From an uncultured Mailhella sp. (GTDB lineage Bacteria > Desulfobacterota > Desulfovibrionia > Desulfovibrionales > Desulfovibrionaceae), in contig CAJTSU010000072.1 of NCBI GenBank assembly GCA_910579055.1, forward strand, positions 2,222 through 15,354: a stretch of 13,133 nt of DNA. Reading direction: 5' to 3'. The position numbers and the translations under genes are program-made. Under the pieces are notes generated by a model that did no database searches, had not been told where the DNA came from, and saw only the letters and a list, made by a program, of their open reading frames with translations. Shown in pieces: positions 1-6,602 of this stretch (position 1 is its first letter; every line of letters begins with the position of its first letter).

Positions 1-1
1 C

Positions 2-94
2 CGCGCCCGCGCCTATGCCATGACCGGCGACCCCATGGCTCAGGAGCCTTTGTGCTCCTATCAGCCGATGAAGCTGGAACACCTGAAAAAATAA
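2..94 (+). CDS. 3' end of an unidentified upstream gene
   Basis: An open frame enters from the left edge and stops at TAA (92-94), giving about 30 residues that contain YAMTGDPMAQEP and end in KLEHLKK. I do not recognise the family from so short a tail. The residue mix looks like an ordinary soluble protein terminus, and this frame is more plausible than the overlapping frame that continues to 336, whose later part is poor in protein-like character. No function is offered. Confidence 0.5.
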   Translation, partial: RARAYAMTGDPMAQEPLCSYQPMKLEHLKK

Positions 95-303
95 TGCGCT
101 GTTTCAGCACCATGTTGATAATGCTGTGCGGGACGTACGGTTTTGCTCCGGCCCGCGCGGCAACATGCGTTGCCGCAAAGGCATGTATCCACGGCCGGCC
201 CGCTCGCGCCTCCGGCGGTCAGGGGTATTTTCAACACTATTCTGCAACAAGGCGTTCCCTCTTCACTTGCGGTAAAATTTTTCGCGATAATTCTAAAACC
301 CTC

Positions 304-331
304 TTGACAAATAAATCACGTGGTGGAAAAT
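304..331 (+). promoter_or_regulatory. Candidate sigma-70 promoter of the transporter/racemase operon
   Basis: A perfect TTGACA -35 box (304-309) is followed 16 bases later by GAAAAT (326-331), which matches the -10 consensus at four of six positions. It sits in the most AT-rich part of the gap and points at the transporter. Transcription would begin near 338, giving a leader of about 130 bases. Confidence 0.55.
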
Positions 332-347
332 TCTAAACCAGAAAAGA

Positions 348-359
348 AATGTCGACATT
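348..359. promoter_or_regulatory. 12-base perfect palindrome, candidate operator
   Basis: AATGTCGACATT is a perfect 12-base palindrome just downstream of the inferred start point, where a bound repressor would block transcription. Its TGT-N2-ACA core resembles sites bound by FCD-type GntR regulators, and such a regulator is encoded at 4064-4798. The link to that regulator is inference. Confidence 0.4.
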
Positions 360-411
360 CGTTTTTAGACAACATTCAACCTTACTTTCAAAGGACATCA
401 CCGCACGCCGC

Positions 412-434
412 AGCGCCGGCAGCATACCGGCGCT
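412..434 (+). other. Leader hairpin
   Basis: AGCGCCGG (412-419) pairs perfectly with CCGGCGCT (427-434) around a 7-base loop, in the leader 34 bases before the transporter start. There is no T-run, so it is not a classic terminator. It may stabilise the message or affect ribosome access. Confidence 0.45.
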
Positions 435-450
435 TCCTGTTCCCCACCTC

Positions 451-464
451 TATCTCAGGAGATA
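451..464 (+). promoter_or_regulatory. Shine-Dalgarno inside a small inverted repeat
   Basis: TATCTC (451-456) and GAGATA (459-464) are exact inverted copies around AG, so the AGGAGA ribosome-binding site (457-462) can fold into a 5-pair hairpin. The site is 6 bases from the ATG at 469 and supports that start. Confidence 0.5.
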
Positions 465-468
465 AGGC

Positions 469-1689
469 ATGAAAGCACGAATGAGCTTGCCAACCCAGAT
501 GGCAATCGGCATGGTTCTCGGTATTATCGCAGGAGCGCTTGCTCCCGCGATGGGATTCAACCCCGGATGGTTCCAGCCTATCGGTCAATTGTTCATCAAT
601 CTTGTGCGCATGGTGGTTGTGCCGCTGGTGTTCACTACCCTTATCGCCGGTGCGGCCAGCGTATGCGACGTGCGTGAGCTGGGCCGCGTCGCGTCAAAAA
701 CCATTCTCTATTATTTTGCGACCACGGCCATGGCCGTGGTTATCGGCCTGCTCCTCGCCAACGTGATCAATCCCGGCCTCGGCCTGTCTATCCCCACAGA
801 AAATCTGAGCGCCAAGGAAGTGTCCGCACCTCCGTTAATCAAAGTGCTCATGGACATCGTGCCCATCAATCCGATGGAAGCCCTTTCCCAGGGCAAGATG
901 CTCCAGATCATCTTCTTCGCCCTGCTCTTTGGTTTCGGTTTGAGCATGATCGGCGAGAAGGGTGAACCCGTGTTCCGTTTTTTTGACGCCTGCGCGGAGA
1001 TCATGATCAAGATTACCGGCATTGTCATGCTGTATGCCCCCATCGGCGTGTTCGGCCTGATGGCGTTCACCGTTTCCAATCATGGCCTGAGTGTGCTGCT
1101 TCCCCTGATCAAGCTGGTGGGCGTCATGTACCTGGCCTGTCTGGCCCAAATCCTCATCGTTTATCTGCCCTGCGTGAGAATTGCCGGGCTGACGCCCTCC
1201 CGATTTCTCAAGGGCGTGTCCGAGCCGCTGATGATCGCCTTTACCACCTGTTCCAGCGCGGCGGCGCTTTCTTCCAACCTGCTCAGCGTACAGAAGCTCG
1301 GCGCGGCCAAATCCGTTTCCAGCTTCTCCATTCCCCTCGGCAACACCATCAACATGGACGGCGCGGCCATTTATATGGGCATCGCGGCCATTTTCGCCGC
1401 AGAAGTTTACGGCATCCCCATGCCCATCGACAAGCAGCTCACTGTCATTCTGCTTGCGGTGCTCGCCTCGGTCGGCTCCATGGGCGTACCCGGCGCGGCC
1501 CTGATCATGATCACAATGGTCTTTACCCAGGTCGGCATTCCGCTGGAAGCTATCGCTCTGGTGGCCGGAGTGGACCGCATCATGGATATGGCCCGTACCA
1601 CCATCAATGTCCTCGGCGACGCCACGGGCGCACTCCTTGTGTCCAAGCTGGAACACGGAGGAGACTGCCAGGACGCGACGGAAAACTGA
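469..1689 (+). CDS. Dicarboxylate/amino acid:cation symporter (DAACS, GltP/GltPh-like)
   Basis: A 406-residue inner-membrane secondary transporter predicted to take up an acidic amino acid or dicarboxylate with Na+ or H+. The family hallmarks are in order: the HP1 serine-rich tip (CSSAAALSS, 261-269), the TM7 motif NMDGAAIY (from N295), the HP2 segment MGVPGAA, and the TM8 pattern D369, D373, R376, T377, N380, D384. These align with GltPh D390, D394, R397, T398, N401 and D405. The retained arginine is the residue that binds a side-chain acid in aspartate and glutamate carriers and is replaced in neutral amino acid carriers, so an acidic substrate (aspartate, glutamate, cysteate) is favoured. 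Length is normal for the family. ATG 469 follows AGGAGA by six bases. The racemase gene starts 55 bases after the stop, in the same direction, suggesting one transcript. Confidence 0.93.
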   Translation: MKARMSLPTQMAIGMVLGIIAGALAPAMGFNPGWFQPIGQLFINLVRMVVVPLVFTTLIAGAASVCDVRELGRVASKTILYYFATTAMAVVIGLLLANVINPGLGLSIPTENLSAKEVSAPPLIKVLMDIVPINPMEALSQGKMLQIIFFALLFGFGLSMIGEKGEPVFRFFDACAEIMIKITGIVMLYAPIGVFGLMAFTVSNHGLSVLLPLIKLVGVMYLACLAQILIVYLPCVRIAGLTPSRFLKGVSEPLMIAFTTCSSAAALSSNLLSVQKLGAAKSVSSFSIPLGNTINMDGAAIYMGIAAIFAAEVYGIPMPIDKQLTVILLAVLASVGSMGVPGAALIMITMVFTQVGIPLEAIALVAGVDRIMDMARTTINVLGDATGALLVSKLEHGGDCQDATEN

Positions 1690-1702
1690 GCCTCGCGCGG
1701 CA

Positions 1703-1730
1703 TGCGGCGGGAGCCTTCACTCCCGTCGCA
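1703..1730 (+). other. Intercistronic hairpin touching the racemase Shine-Dalgarno
   Basis: Bases 1703-1713 and 1720-1730 form an 11-pair stem with one G-U pair and a 6-base loop. It ends one base before the AGGAG (1732-1736) of the racemase gene. There is no T-run. Such a structure could set the transporter-to-racemase ratio by RNA processing, stabilisation or ribosome occlusion. Confidence 0.5.
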
Positions 1731-1744
1731 CAGGAGCAATATTC

Positions 1745-2524
1745 ATGAGCGAGCATCACTGCATCGGAGTTGTCGGCGGGCTGGGGCCCTATGCGGGGCT
1801 TGACCTTGTCCGTAAAATCTTCGACCGGACAAAAGGCGACCATGATCAGGATCATCTTCCTGTCATGCTGTATTCTTTCCCCGGTGACATTCCCGTACGC
1901 CCCGAATTTCTGCTGGGGCTGACCAGGGAAAATCCCGGCGAAGCCATTGGCGATATCATGGCGCGGATGGCGGAAGCCGGGGCGACGATTATCGGCATGC
2001 CGTGCAATACCGCCCACAGCCCGCGCATTCTCGATGTGGCGCTGGAACGACTTGCGGCCACGCAGCGCAAGGTTCGCTTCGTCCACATTATTGATGCTGC
2101 GGTAGCCCACATGTGCCGCATCTGCCCGCGCGGCTCCCGTGTGGGGTTGATGGGTACGGCGGCAACGTTGCGTACCCGCCTGTACCAGGACGCACTGGAG
2201 CAGGCCGGGCTTGTTCCCGTCATTCTTGACGATGAAGGCTGTTCACGCGTACAGGACGCCATCAGCAACCGGGATTACGGCATCAAGGCGTCATCCAACC
2301 CGGTTTCCCCGACAGCCTGTGACATCCTGCACCAGGCCGCGCACGATCTGGCGAAAAAAAATGTCGCCGCCATTTTGCTCGGCTGTACGGAAATCCCGCT
2401 CGCGCTCACGGAATCCTGCCTGTTCAACGTTCCCGTGGTAGATGCCACCAGCATACTCGCCCAGGAATTGATCCGCGCCTGTGCTCCGGAAAAACTGCGT
2501 TTTCCCTCGTACTCCGCAACATGA
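1745..2524 (+). CDS. Aspartate/glutamate racemase family protein
   Basis: A 259-residue cytoplasmic, PLP-independent racemase that would interconvert the L and D forms of an acidic amino acid by two-base proton transfer. The N-terminal GVVGGLGPYAGLDL is typical of the Asp/Glu/hydantoin racemase superfamily. Both catalytic cysteines are present, C87 in MPCNTAH and C214 in LLGCTEIPLAL, so it should be active. ATG 1745 was chosen because AGGAG lies eight bases upstream and the family motif then starts at residue 8; the open frame extends further upstream (to 1607), but that part overlaps the transporter. Neighbours are an acidic amino acid carrier and a DcyD/CuyA-type lyase, so the natural substrate could be aspartate, glutamate or cysteate. 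The sequence alone does not decide. Confidence 0.9.
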   Translation: MSEHHCIGVVGGLGPYAGLDLVRKIFDRTKGDHDQDHLPVMLYSFPGDIPVRPEFLLGLTRENPGEAIGDIMARMAEAGATIIGMPCNTAHSPRILDVALERLAATQRKVRFVHIIDAAVAHMCRICPRGSRVGLMGTAATLRTRLYQDALEQAGLVPVILDDEGCSRVQDAISNRDYGIKASSNPVSPTACDILHQAAHDLAKKNVAAILLGCTEIPLALTESCLFNVPVVDATSILAQELIRACAPEKLRFPSYSAT

Positions 2525-2567
2525 AATGTTTCAGTGTACAAGAACTGTTCAGCATTGAAATGTTGCA
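2522..2567. repeat. Paired 12-base direct repeat, candidate operator pair
   Basis: TGAAATGTTTCA (2522-2533, overlapping the racemase stop) and TGAAATGTTGCA (2556-2567) differ at one base and start 34 bases apart. The first is an inverted repeat, TGAAA-TG-TTTCA. The 9-mer TGAAATGTT occurs again in inverted orientation upstream of yjbQ (12726-12734), and GAAATGT is at the palindrome upstream of the transporter (346-352). A regulator-binding role is inference. Confidence 0.4.
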
Positions 2568-2762
2568 CGGTGCCATATTCCGGCCGCAGGCTTTGCGCCT
2601 GAAGCCGAAGCTTGCTCTACGCGCCGTGCCTGTACGCCCTGCCGGCCACAGGCACAGTCCGTCGGGCCGCCCGTCGGCCGACAACGCCGCAAGTGAAACA
2701 GCCTCGCTCGATTCCACAACTTCACTCACAACACTTTAACATGTTATTTTTTGGAGAACATA
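2568..2762 (+). other. Structured leader region of the DcyD/CuyA gene
   Basis: The gap from 2525 to 2762 holds no credible gene. It contains an 8-pair stem, GTGCCTGT (2626-2633) with ACAGGCAC (2648-2655), then the palindromes GTCGGCCGAC (2673-2682) and TAACATGTTA (2737-2746). The last lies just before the GGAG ribosome-binding site (2753-2756). TTGAAA (2555-2560) with a nearby AT-rich CATATT is only a poor promoter match, so I cannot place a promoter here with confidence. Confidence 0.4.
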
Positions 2763-3764
2763 ATGAATCTCGCCAAATTTCCCCGTCGCGGCTATGTGAA
2801 AACCCCCACCCCCATTGAATATCTGCCCAACTTCTCCAAGGCGCTGGGCAACAAGGTGAACGTGTATATCAAGCGCGACGACCTTCTGCCCGGCTGCGCG
2901 GGCGGCAACAAGACCCGCAAGCTCGATTTCTCCATTGCAGACGCCCTCGCCAAGGGCGCGGACACCATCATTACCTGCGGCGCAGTGCAGTCCAACCACT
3001 GCCGTCTGACGCTCTCCTGGGCTGTGCATGAAGGGCTGGACTGCCACCTCGTGCTTGAGGAACGCGTGAAAGACAGCTACAAGCCTGAAGCCTCGGGCAA
3101 CAACTTCCTGTTCCATCTCTTGGGCGTGAAGAGCATCACCGTCGTGCCCGGCGGCTCCCCCATGCTGGAAGAAATGGAAAAAGTCGCCGCCAAGCTGCGC
3201 GAACAGGGTAAAAAGCCCTACATTATTCCGGGCGGAGCCTCCAACAGCATCGGCGCTCTCGGCTACGTGAGCTGCGCGCAGGAAACCATGCAGCAACTCT
3301 TCGACATGGGCCTGAAGATTGACCACATCATTGTGCCCAGCGGCAGCGCGGGCACCCATGCGGGCATGGTCGCGGGCATGGTCGGCAATAACGTGGATAT
3401 CCCTGTCTCCGGCGTGGATGTCAGCCGTCCGCGCGACGTGCAGGAAGGCATCGTGCGCAAGCTCGCGCAGGAAACCCTGGACTTTATCGGCGCGAACGTG
3501 AAACTCCCCGATCAGGCCGTGACCTGCTTTGACGCCTATTACCAGCCCGGCTACTCCCTGCCCAATGACGGCATGGTGGAAGCGGTGAAACTGCTCGCCC
3601 GTACCGAAGCCATTCTGCTTGACCCGGTGTATTCCGGCAAGGCCATGTCCGGCATGATTGATCTTATCCGCAAGGGCCACTTCCCCCAGGGGGCCAACGT
3701 GCTCTTCCTGCATACGGGCGGTTCTCCGGCGCTGTACGCCTACCTGCCCACCTTCCGTGACTGA
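2763..3764 (+). CDS. cuyA: PLP-dependent D-cysteine desulfhydrase / L-cysteate sulfo-lyase family enzyme
   Basis: A 333-residue cytoplasmic fold-type II PLP enzyme of the DcyD/CuyA/ACC-deaminase family. Visible hallmarks are GGNKTRKLDF with the cofactor lysine K50, QSNH with S77 at the position of the catalytic serine, the phosphate-binding loop SGSAGTHAG (193-201), and the C-terminal LHTGGSPALYAY. Family members release pyruvate and ammonia plus sulfide from D-cysteine (DcyD) or sulfite from L-cysteate (CuyA). The CuyA symbol is a judgement from context: a neighbouring carrier with an acid-reading arginine, a racemase of acidic amino acids, and a probable sulfite-respiring host. D-cysteine desulfhydrase remains a real alternative. 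ATG 2763 follows GGAG by six bases; an in-frame TTG at 2751 is rejected because it overlaps that site. A terminator follows at 3944-3979. Confidence 0.88.
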   Translation: MNLAKFPRRGYVKTPTPIEYLPNFSKALGNKVNVYIKRDDLLPGCAGGNKTRKLDFSIADALAKGADTIITCGAVQSNHCRLTLSWAVHEGLDCHLVLEERVKDSYKPEASGNNFLFHLLGVKSITVVPGGSPMLEEMEKVAAKLREQGKKPYIIPGGASNSIGALGYVSCAQETMQQLFDMGLKIDHIIVPSGSAGTHAGMVAGMVGNNVDIPVSGVDVSRPRDVQEGIVRKLAQETLDFIGANVKLPDQAVTCFDAYYQPGYSLPNDGMVEAVKLLARTEAILLDPVYSGKAMSGMIDLIRKGHFPQGANVLFLHTGGSPALYAYLPTFRD

Positions 3765-3807
3765 TATTAAAAACACCGCGCCGTAAGCGGCTGGTTTTCG
3801 TGCCTTT

Positions 3808-3834
3808 CCGTCAAGCCGCTTTGCGGCTTGACGG
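3808..3834 (+). other. 12-pair perfect hairpin with competing upstream arm
   Basis: CCGTCAAGCCGC (3808-3819) pairs perfectly with GCGGCTTGACGG (3823-3834) around TTT, starting 43 bases after the stop of the lyase gene. No T-run follows on either strand. AAGCGGC (3785-3791) is complementary to GCCGCTT (3815-3821) and could open this stem. It may protect the transcript 3' end or pause transcription ahead of the terminator. Confidence 0.5.
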
Positions 3835-3943
3835 CGCAAACACCACAAAGCGGGGTTTGCCATCAGTCAGACGGCTGGTACTCCGGGTGGAATTTCCCCC
3901 GGTCGTGCCCTTTTTACCGCCGGATTCCGCCTTTCCCGTCCGC

Positions 3944-3979
3944 AAAGCCGGACAGAGACTGGCGCAATCCGGCTTTTTT
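3944..3979 (+). terminator. Rho-independent terminator after the lyase gene
   Basis: AAAGCCGGA (3944-3952) pairs with TCCGGCTTT (3968-3976), and the six-T run 3974-3979 completes a standard intrinsic terminator. The 15-base loop is somewhat long. It separates the lyase transcript from the regulator gene, which has its own promoter at 4004. Confidence 0.75.
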
Positions 3980-4003
3980 CAGATGTTCCGCATGTTCGCT
4001 CTC

Positions 4004-4031
4004 TTGCAAAAAACTGCCCCTCGCCTATGAT
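4004..4031 (+). promoter_or_regulatory. Sigma-70 promoter of the GntR regulator gene
   Basis: TTGCAA (4004-4009), 16 bases, then TATGAT (4026-4031). This is a strong -10 match (five of six) just after the terminator and about 30 bases before the regulator start, so the regulator is transcribed separately from the lyase gene. Confidence 0.65.
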
Positions 4032-4063
4032 ACCGCAAGCGCGCCATCCGCGCAGGAGCCCTC

Positions 4064-4798
4064 ATGGACTTTAAAAAGGAAACGTACAGCATCCAGGCTG
4101 CGGCATATATCCGCTCGCTCATCCGCTCCGGCGAACTTTCCCCGGGAGCTCCCGTACGGGAAGCTTTTCTGTCGGAAAGGCTGGGCATCAGCCGTGCGCC
4201 CATTCGTGAAGCGCTCTTTTCCCTTGCGCAGGAAGGCCTGATCTGCGCCGAACCGCAAAAAGGCAAAAACGTCCGGCACATGACAGCTCAGGAAATCTAC
4301 GACAGCTACGCTGTAGCCGGCATTCTGGAAGGCGCGGGCGTTGCGGAATCCGTAGGGCACTGGACTGCGCACGACAGAGAATCTTTCCAGGCCGTCGTCA
4401 CCAGCATGGGCGCTCAACTCAGCTATGCCACACGCCTTGACGATCTGGCCGAAATAGACGAACAATTCCACGCGGCCCTACTGTCTGCCTGCTCGAACGC
4501 CCGGCTTGTGGAAATGGCCCGATCCTCCTGCGCCACCATTTCCAAATACCTTTATTATCAATATTGGATTACCCTGTTCACGCCCAAAGAATTCTATGAG
4601 CGCCATCTCGCCATTGCCGAAGCGATCAACGAAGGCGATCCCGCCCACATCGAGCATATTTTACGTGAACACTACAGGGAAAACGGCATCCGCATGTCGG
4701 AACTTATTCACGACGACCCCGCCCTCCTCTCCGGAAAGGACGCGGAGCATTGTGAGCCACACCCCAGCGAGTCATATCATGGAACAGACGCAGCTTGA
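4064..4798 (+). CDS. GntR family transcriptional regulator (FadR/FCD subfamily)
   Basis: A 244-residue DNA-binding regulator. Residues 8-72 form the winged helix-turn-helix with the recognition segment SRAPIREAL (43-51). The rest is an FCD ligand domain whose four metal ligands can be placed: D132 and H136 (DEQFH), H181 (ERH) and H203 (REH). Members usually sense a small carboxylic acid or amino acid and repress neighbouring catabolic genes. The position after the carrier, racemase and lyase makes it their likely regulator. ATG 4064 follows AGGAG by five bases. The last 20 bases overlap the next gene, which probably couples the translation of the two. The final 30 or so residues (GKDAEHCEP onward) are polar and may be an unstructured tail. 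Confidence 0.93.
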   Translation: MDFKKETYSIQAAAYIRSLIRSGELSPGAPVREAFLSERLGISRAPIREALFSLAQEGLICAEPQKGKNVRHMTAQEIYDSYAVAGILEGAGVAESVGHWTAHDRESFQAVVTSMGAQLSYATRLDDLAEIDEQFHAALLSACSNARLVEMARSSCATISKYLYYQYWITLFTPKEFYERHLAIAEAINEGDPAHIEHILREHYRENGIRMSELIHDDPALLSGKDAEHCEPHPSESYHGTDAA

Positions 4799-5243
4799 CC
4801 TTATGGATAAACGCCTTCTGGACATCATCCAGACAGGGTTTCCTCTCGTTCCCCGGCCTTATGCATCCCTTGGCCAACAGCTCGGCATTACCGAAGAAGA
4901 AGCCCTGAACCGCGTGCGCCGCATGAAGACGAACAAGGTAATCCGGCGCATCGGGGCCAATTTCCAGTCCGCAAAACTCGGCTTCCGCTCTACCCTTTGC
5001 GCCGCAAAGGTGCCCGAGACACAGCTCGACTCCTTTGTGGCCGAAGTCAATTCCCATCCCGGCGTGACCCATAATTACCTGCGTAACCATGCCTACAATA
5101 TCTGGTTCACCCTGATCGGCCCTTCCTGGGAGGATGTTTGCGCCACACTGGAAGAAATCACGCGCCGCACCGGTATTGCGGTGCTCAATCTGCCGGCCGC
5201 CAGGCTGTATAAAATACGCGTGGATTTCCAAATGGAAGAATAA
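4779..5243 (+). CDS. Siroheme decarboxylase subunit (AhbA/AhbB family, AsnC/Lrp-like fold)
   Basis: A 154-residue protein with an AsnC-type helix-turn-helix (about 7-58; LDxxDxRLLDIIQTGFPLVPRPY) and a RAM-like domain. The segment VTHNYLRNHAYNIWFTLIGPSW (96 onward) is the signature of the siroheme decarboxylase family (AhbA/AhbB, NirD/G/L/H) rather than of amino-acid-sensing Lrp proteins. Family enzymes remove two acetate carboxyls from siroheme to make didecarboxysiroheme in the alternative haem pathway used by sulfate reducers. Two different subunits are normally needed, and only one is present here. ATG 4779 gives the usual short N-terminus; only a weak GAG (4769-4771) precedes it, which fits coupling to the overlapping regulator gene. 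A pure DNA-binding role cannot be excluded, and I cannot tell AhbA from AhbB. Confidence 0.8.
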   Translation: MEQTQLDLMDKRLLDIIQTGFPLVPRPYASLGQQLGITEEEALNRVRRMKTNKVIRRIGANFQSAKLGFRSTLCAAKVPETQLDSFVAEVNSHPGVTHNYLRNHAYNIWFTLIGPSWEDVCATLEEITRRTGIAVLNLPAARLYKIRVDFQMEE

Positions 5244-5537
5244 ACTCCTGTGCGCTCCTCTTGCAAGGAGCGAACGCGACTCTTAACCTTTTCAGGAAAA
5301 CGCCGAAAAGAGGGGAGAGCGCGCTGCTGAATTTTTCAGCAGCCCTGAGAAGCGCGAGCAGTCGCGGCTGTGCCGTGTTGCTGGCTGGCAGACTGGCCCG
5401 GAAGAGCGCTTCCCTTGGCCTCTTGGACGCGAATGTGTTTCAGGAAAGCAGGCAGTCACCCAGCGAGCGTTTTTCATCAGTTTGAAGACAGTACCCCGCA
5501 GCGGAATCTTATCGTCCCCGCTCCGGAAGGAGATACC
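5244..5537 (+). other. 294-base gap with two hairpins
   Basis: No credible gene is seen. CGCTCCT (5253-5259) pairs with AGGAGCG (5266-5272), ten bases after the siroheme decarboxylase stop; a weak CTTTT follows, so it may end that transcript. A second stem, GCTGCTGAA (5323-5331) with TTCAGCAGC (5335-5343), is perfect over nine pairs with a TTT loop but lacks a T-run. TTGAAG (5482-5487) is the only -35-like site before the next gene and has no good -10 partner. A small RNA is possible but unsupported. Confidence 0.4.
5521..5532 (+). promoter_or_regulatory. Shine-Dalgarno in a CTCC-GGAA-GGAG hairpin
   Basis: CTCC (5521-5524) can pair with the ribosome-binding GGAG (5529-5532) across GGAA, a stable GNRA tetraloop. 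The ATG at 5538 is five bases further. Four pairs are a weak stem, so the effect is likely modest. Confidence 0.4.
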
Positions 5538-6317
5538 ATGCGAGCCCCCTTTTTGTGTCTGTTTCTGTGCCTCGCGACGCTACCCCGCCCTGCCGGGTTC
5601 GACGCCGCCCACGCTTCCGCCCCCACTCCCAAAGGGGCAACGCTTGCCGACCCCGGCGGCTATGTGAGATCGCCCGATTATGAAGGCCGCGTCACCACGC
5701 CCGAAGGCTCCTTCTCGGTATGGGAAAAAGACGAAAAAGAAATCTCGATTTTGTTGCCGGATATGGAAGGGAATTATCTGCTCCTTCCCGGAGGGCCGAA
5801 ATTCGCGCCTGACCCGCGCTTTGTCGACGCCCAGGAACTCAAGCTCAAAGTACGTGAACTTGTCGATCAAATGCTGGACACCTGGCCCAACGACGCACTG
5901 AAAAATATCGTGGCTGTGCCGACTTCCTTTGTTTCACTGGACGACTTCAACCAGACATCCGGGTTCGGCCGTTATCTGGCTGAAGCCATGTTCTACGAAT
6001 TCAATCAGCGCGGTGTTTCCGTCCGGGAGTACCGTTTCCCCGGCACGATTGAGACACGCCCCGAAGGGGGCGAATTCGCCCTTTCCCGCGCGCTGTCAAA
6101 AATACGGGTTCGGCAGGAATGGGCTGCTGTGGTTGTCGGCACCTATTATCGTGACAAAGATGCCCTGTTCGTCAACGCCCGTATGGTACGAGCCTCAGAC
6201 GGCATGGTATTGCGCACAGGCCAGCTCGTGTTGCCCATGAACGACATGCTCAAGCGCATGAGCGCCCAGCCTCCTCTTCGCGCCGGAGGCCTGCGCATCA
6301 ACCCCGGGAGGAAATAA
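5538..6317 (+). CDS. FlgO-family outer-membrane/periplasmic protein (first copy)
   Basis: A 259-residue exported protein. Residues 1 to about 26 are a signal peptide (short basic start, leucine-rich core, AHAS cleavage region). The mature part has a charged N-terminal stretch and then a FlgO-type domain (about 105-240), recognisable by the fold pattern of VVVGTYYRDKDALFVNARMVRASDGMVL and the upstream MFYEFNQRGVSVREYR helix-strand pair. FlgO is known in Vibrio as an outer-membrane protein needed for full flagellar function, but the family also occurs outside flagellar loci and nothing else here is flagellar. AAGGAG sits five bases before ATG 5538. The lipoprotein gene starts two bases after the stop, so the two are cotranscribed. 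Confidence 0.75.
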   Translation: MRAPFLCLFLCLATLPRPAGFDAAHASAPTPKGATLADPGGYVRSPDYEGRVTTPEGSFSVWEKDEKEISILLPDMEGNYLLLPGGPKFAPDPRFVDAQELKLKVRELVDQMLDTWPNDALKNIVAVPTSFVSLDDFNQTSGFGRYLAEAMFYEFNQRGVSVREYRFPGTIETRPEGGEFALSRALSKIRVRQEWAAVVVGTYYRDKDALFVNARMVRASDGMVLRTGQLVLPMNDMLKRMSAQPPLRAGGLRINPGRK

Positions 6318-6319
6318 CC

Positions 6320-6583
6320 ATGCGCCTGTTGCGAATTTTGCTTGTCCCCCTGCTTATGGGGCTGCTTCTGGCCGGATGTTCCTTTCATTCCACTCTTGTT
6401 GCGGAATCTGATGAAACCATGGATAATTGGGTATTGGCCCGCCGCTACCAGGCGGAATACCGCTACGAACTCGCCCGCCAGCACTTTGCCCTGGCTTTAG
6501 CGGCCGCACGCACGCCGAATGTCGTGGAAAGTCTGAAACATGAACTGGCGGCCGTGGATCTGCAAATTAAAACCTTGCGCTGA
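6320..6583 (+). CDS. Small outer-membrane lipoprotein
   Basis: An 87-residue lipoprotein precursor. A hydrophobic signal (RLLRILLVPLLMGLL) ends in the lipobox LLAGC, with the lipidated cysteine at C20 and serine after it, which favours outer-membrane sorting. The mature 68 residues look all-helical; the pair of helices around ARRYQAEYRYELARQHFALAL resembles one TPR unit. I do not recognise a family. GGGAGGA (6306-6312) lies within the end of the previous gene, seven bases from the ATG, so translation is probably coupled. It lies between two FlgO-like genes and is a candidate partner of both products. Confidence 0.85.
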   Translation: MRLLRILLVPLLMGLLLAGCSFHSTLVAESDETMDNWVLARRYQAEYRYELARQHFALALAAARTPNVVESLKHELAAVDLQIKTLR

Positions 6584-6602
6584 ACGCGCACGTGAGGCCG
6601 CC

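Larger units (their letters stand above)
95..468 (+). other. 374-base intergenic control region upstream of the transporter
   Basis: I see no convincing gene here. An 8-pair perfect stem (157-164 with 169-176, loop ATGC) lies 63 bases past the upstream stop. It has no T-run after it, so it could be a weak or Rho-assisted end of the upstream transcript. The sequence becomes AT-rich from about 270 and contains TAAAAT (273-278) and GATAAT (286-291), both possible -10 elements, ahead of the better promoter at 304-331. Downstream lie a palindrome, a leader hairpin and a Shine-Dalgarno hairpin, each listed separately. Confidence 0.6.

Noticed and set aside
52..336. A 94-codon plus-strand open frame in the first gap
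   Set aside because: It overlaps the tail of the upstream gene in another frame, has no ribosome-binding site, and its end contains the promoter region; no protein-like pattern is visible.
835..1656. A 273-codon minus-strand open frame
   Set aside because: It is antisense to the transporter, whose frame holds all the DAACS motifs; the translation is a low-complexity G/H/D-rich shadow.
2736..3863. A 375-codon open frame on the minus strand
   Set aside because: It is the antisense shadow of the DcyD/CuyA gene, is rich in His/Gly/Ala as GC-rich shadows usually are, and has no family motif.
3828..4241. Open frames overlapping the lyase terminator and the start of the GntR gene
   Set aside because: They run through a terminator, a promoter and the GntR helix-turn-helix coding region in the wrong frame.
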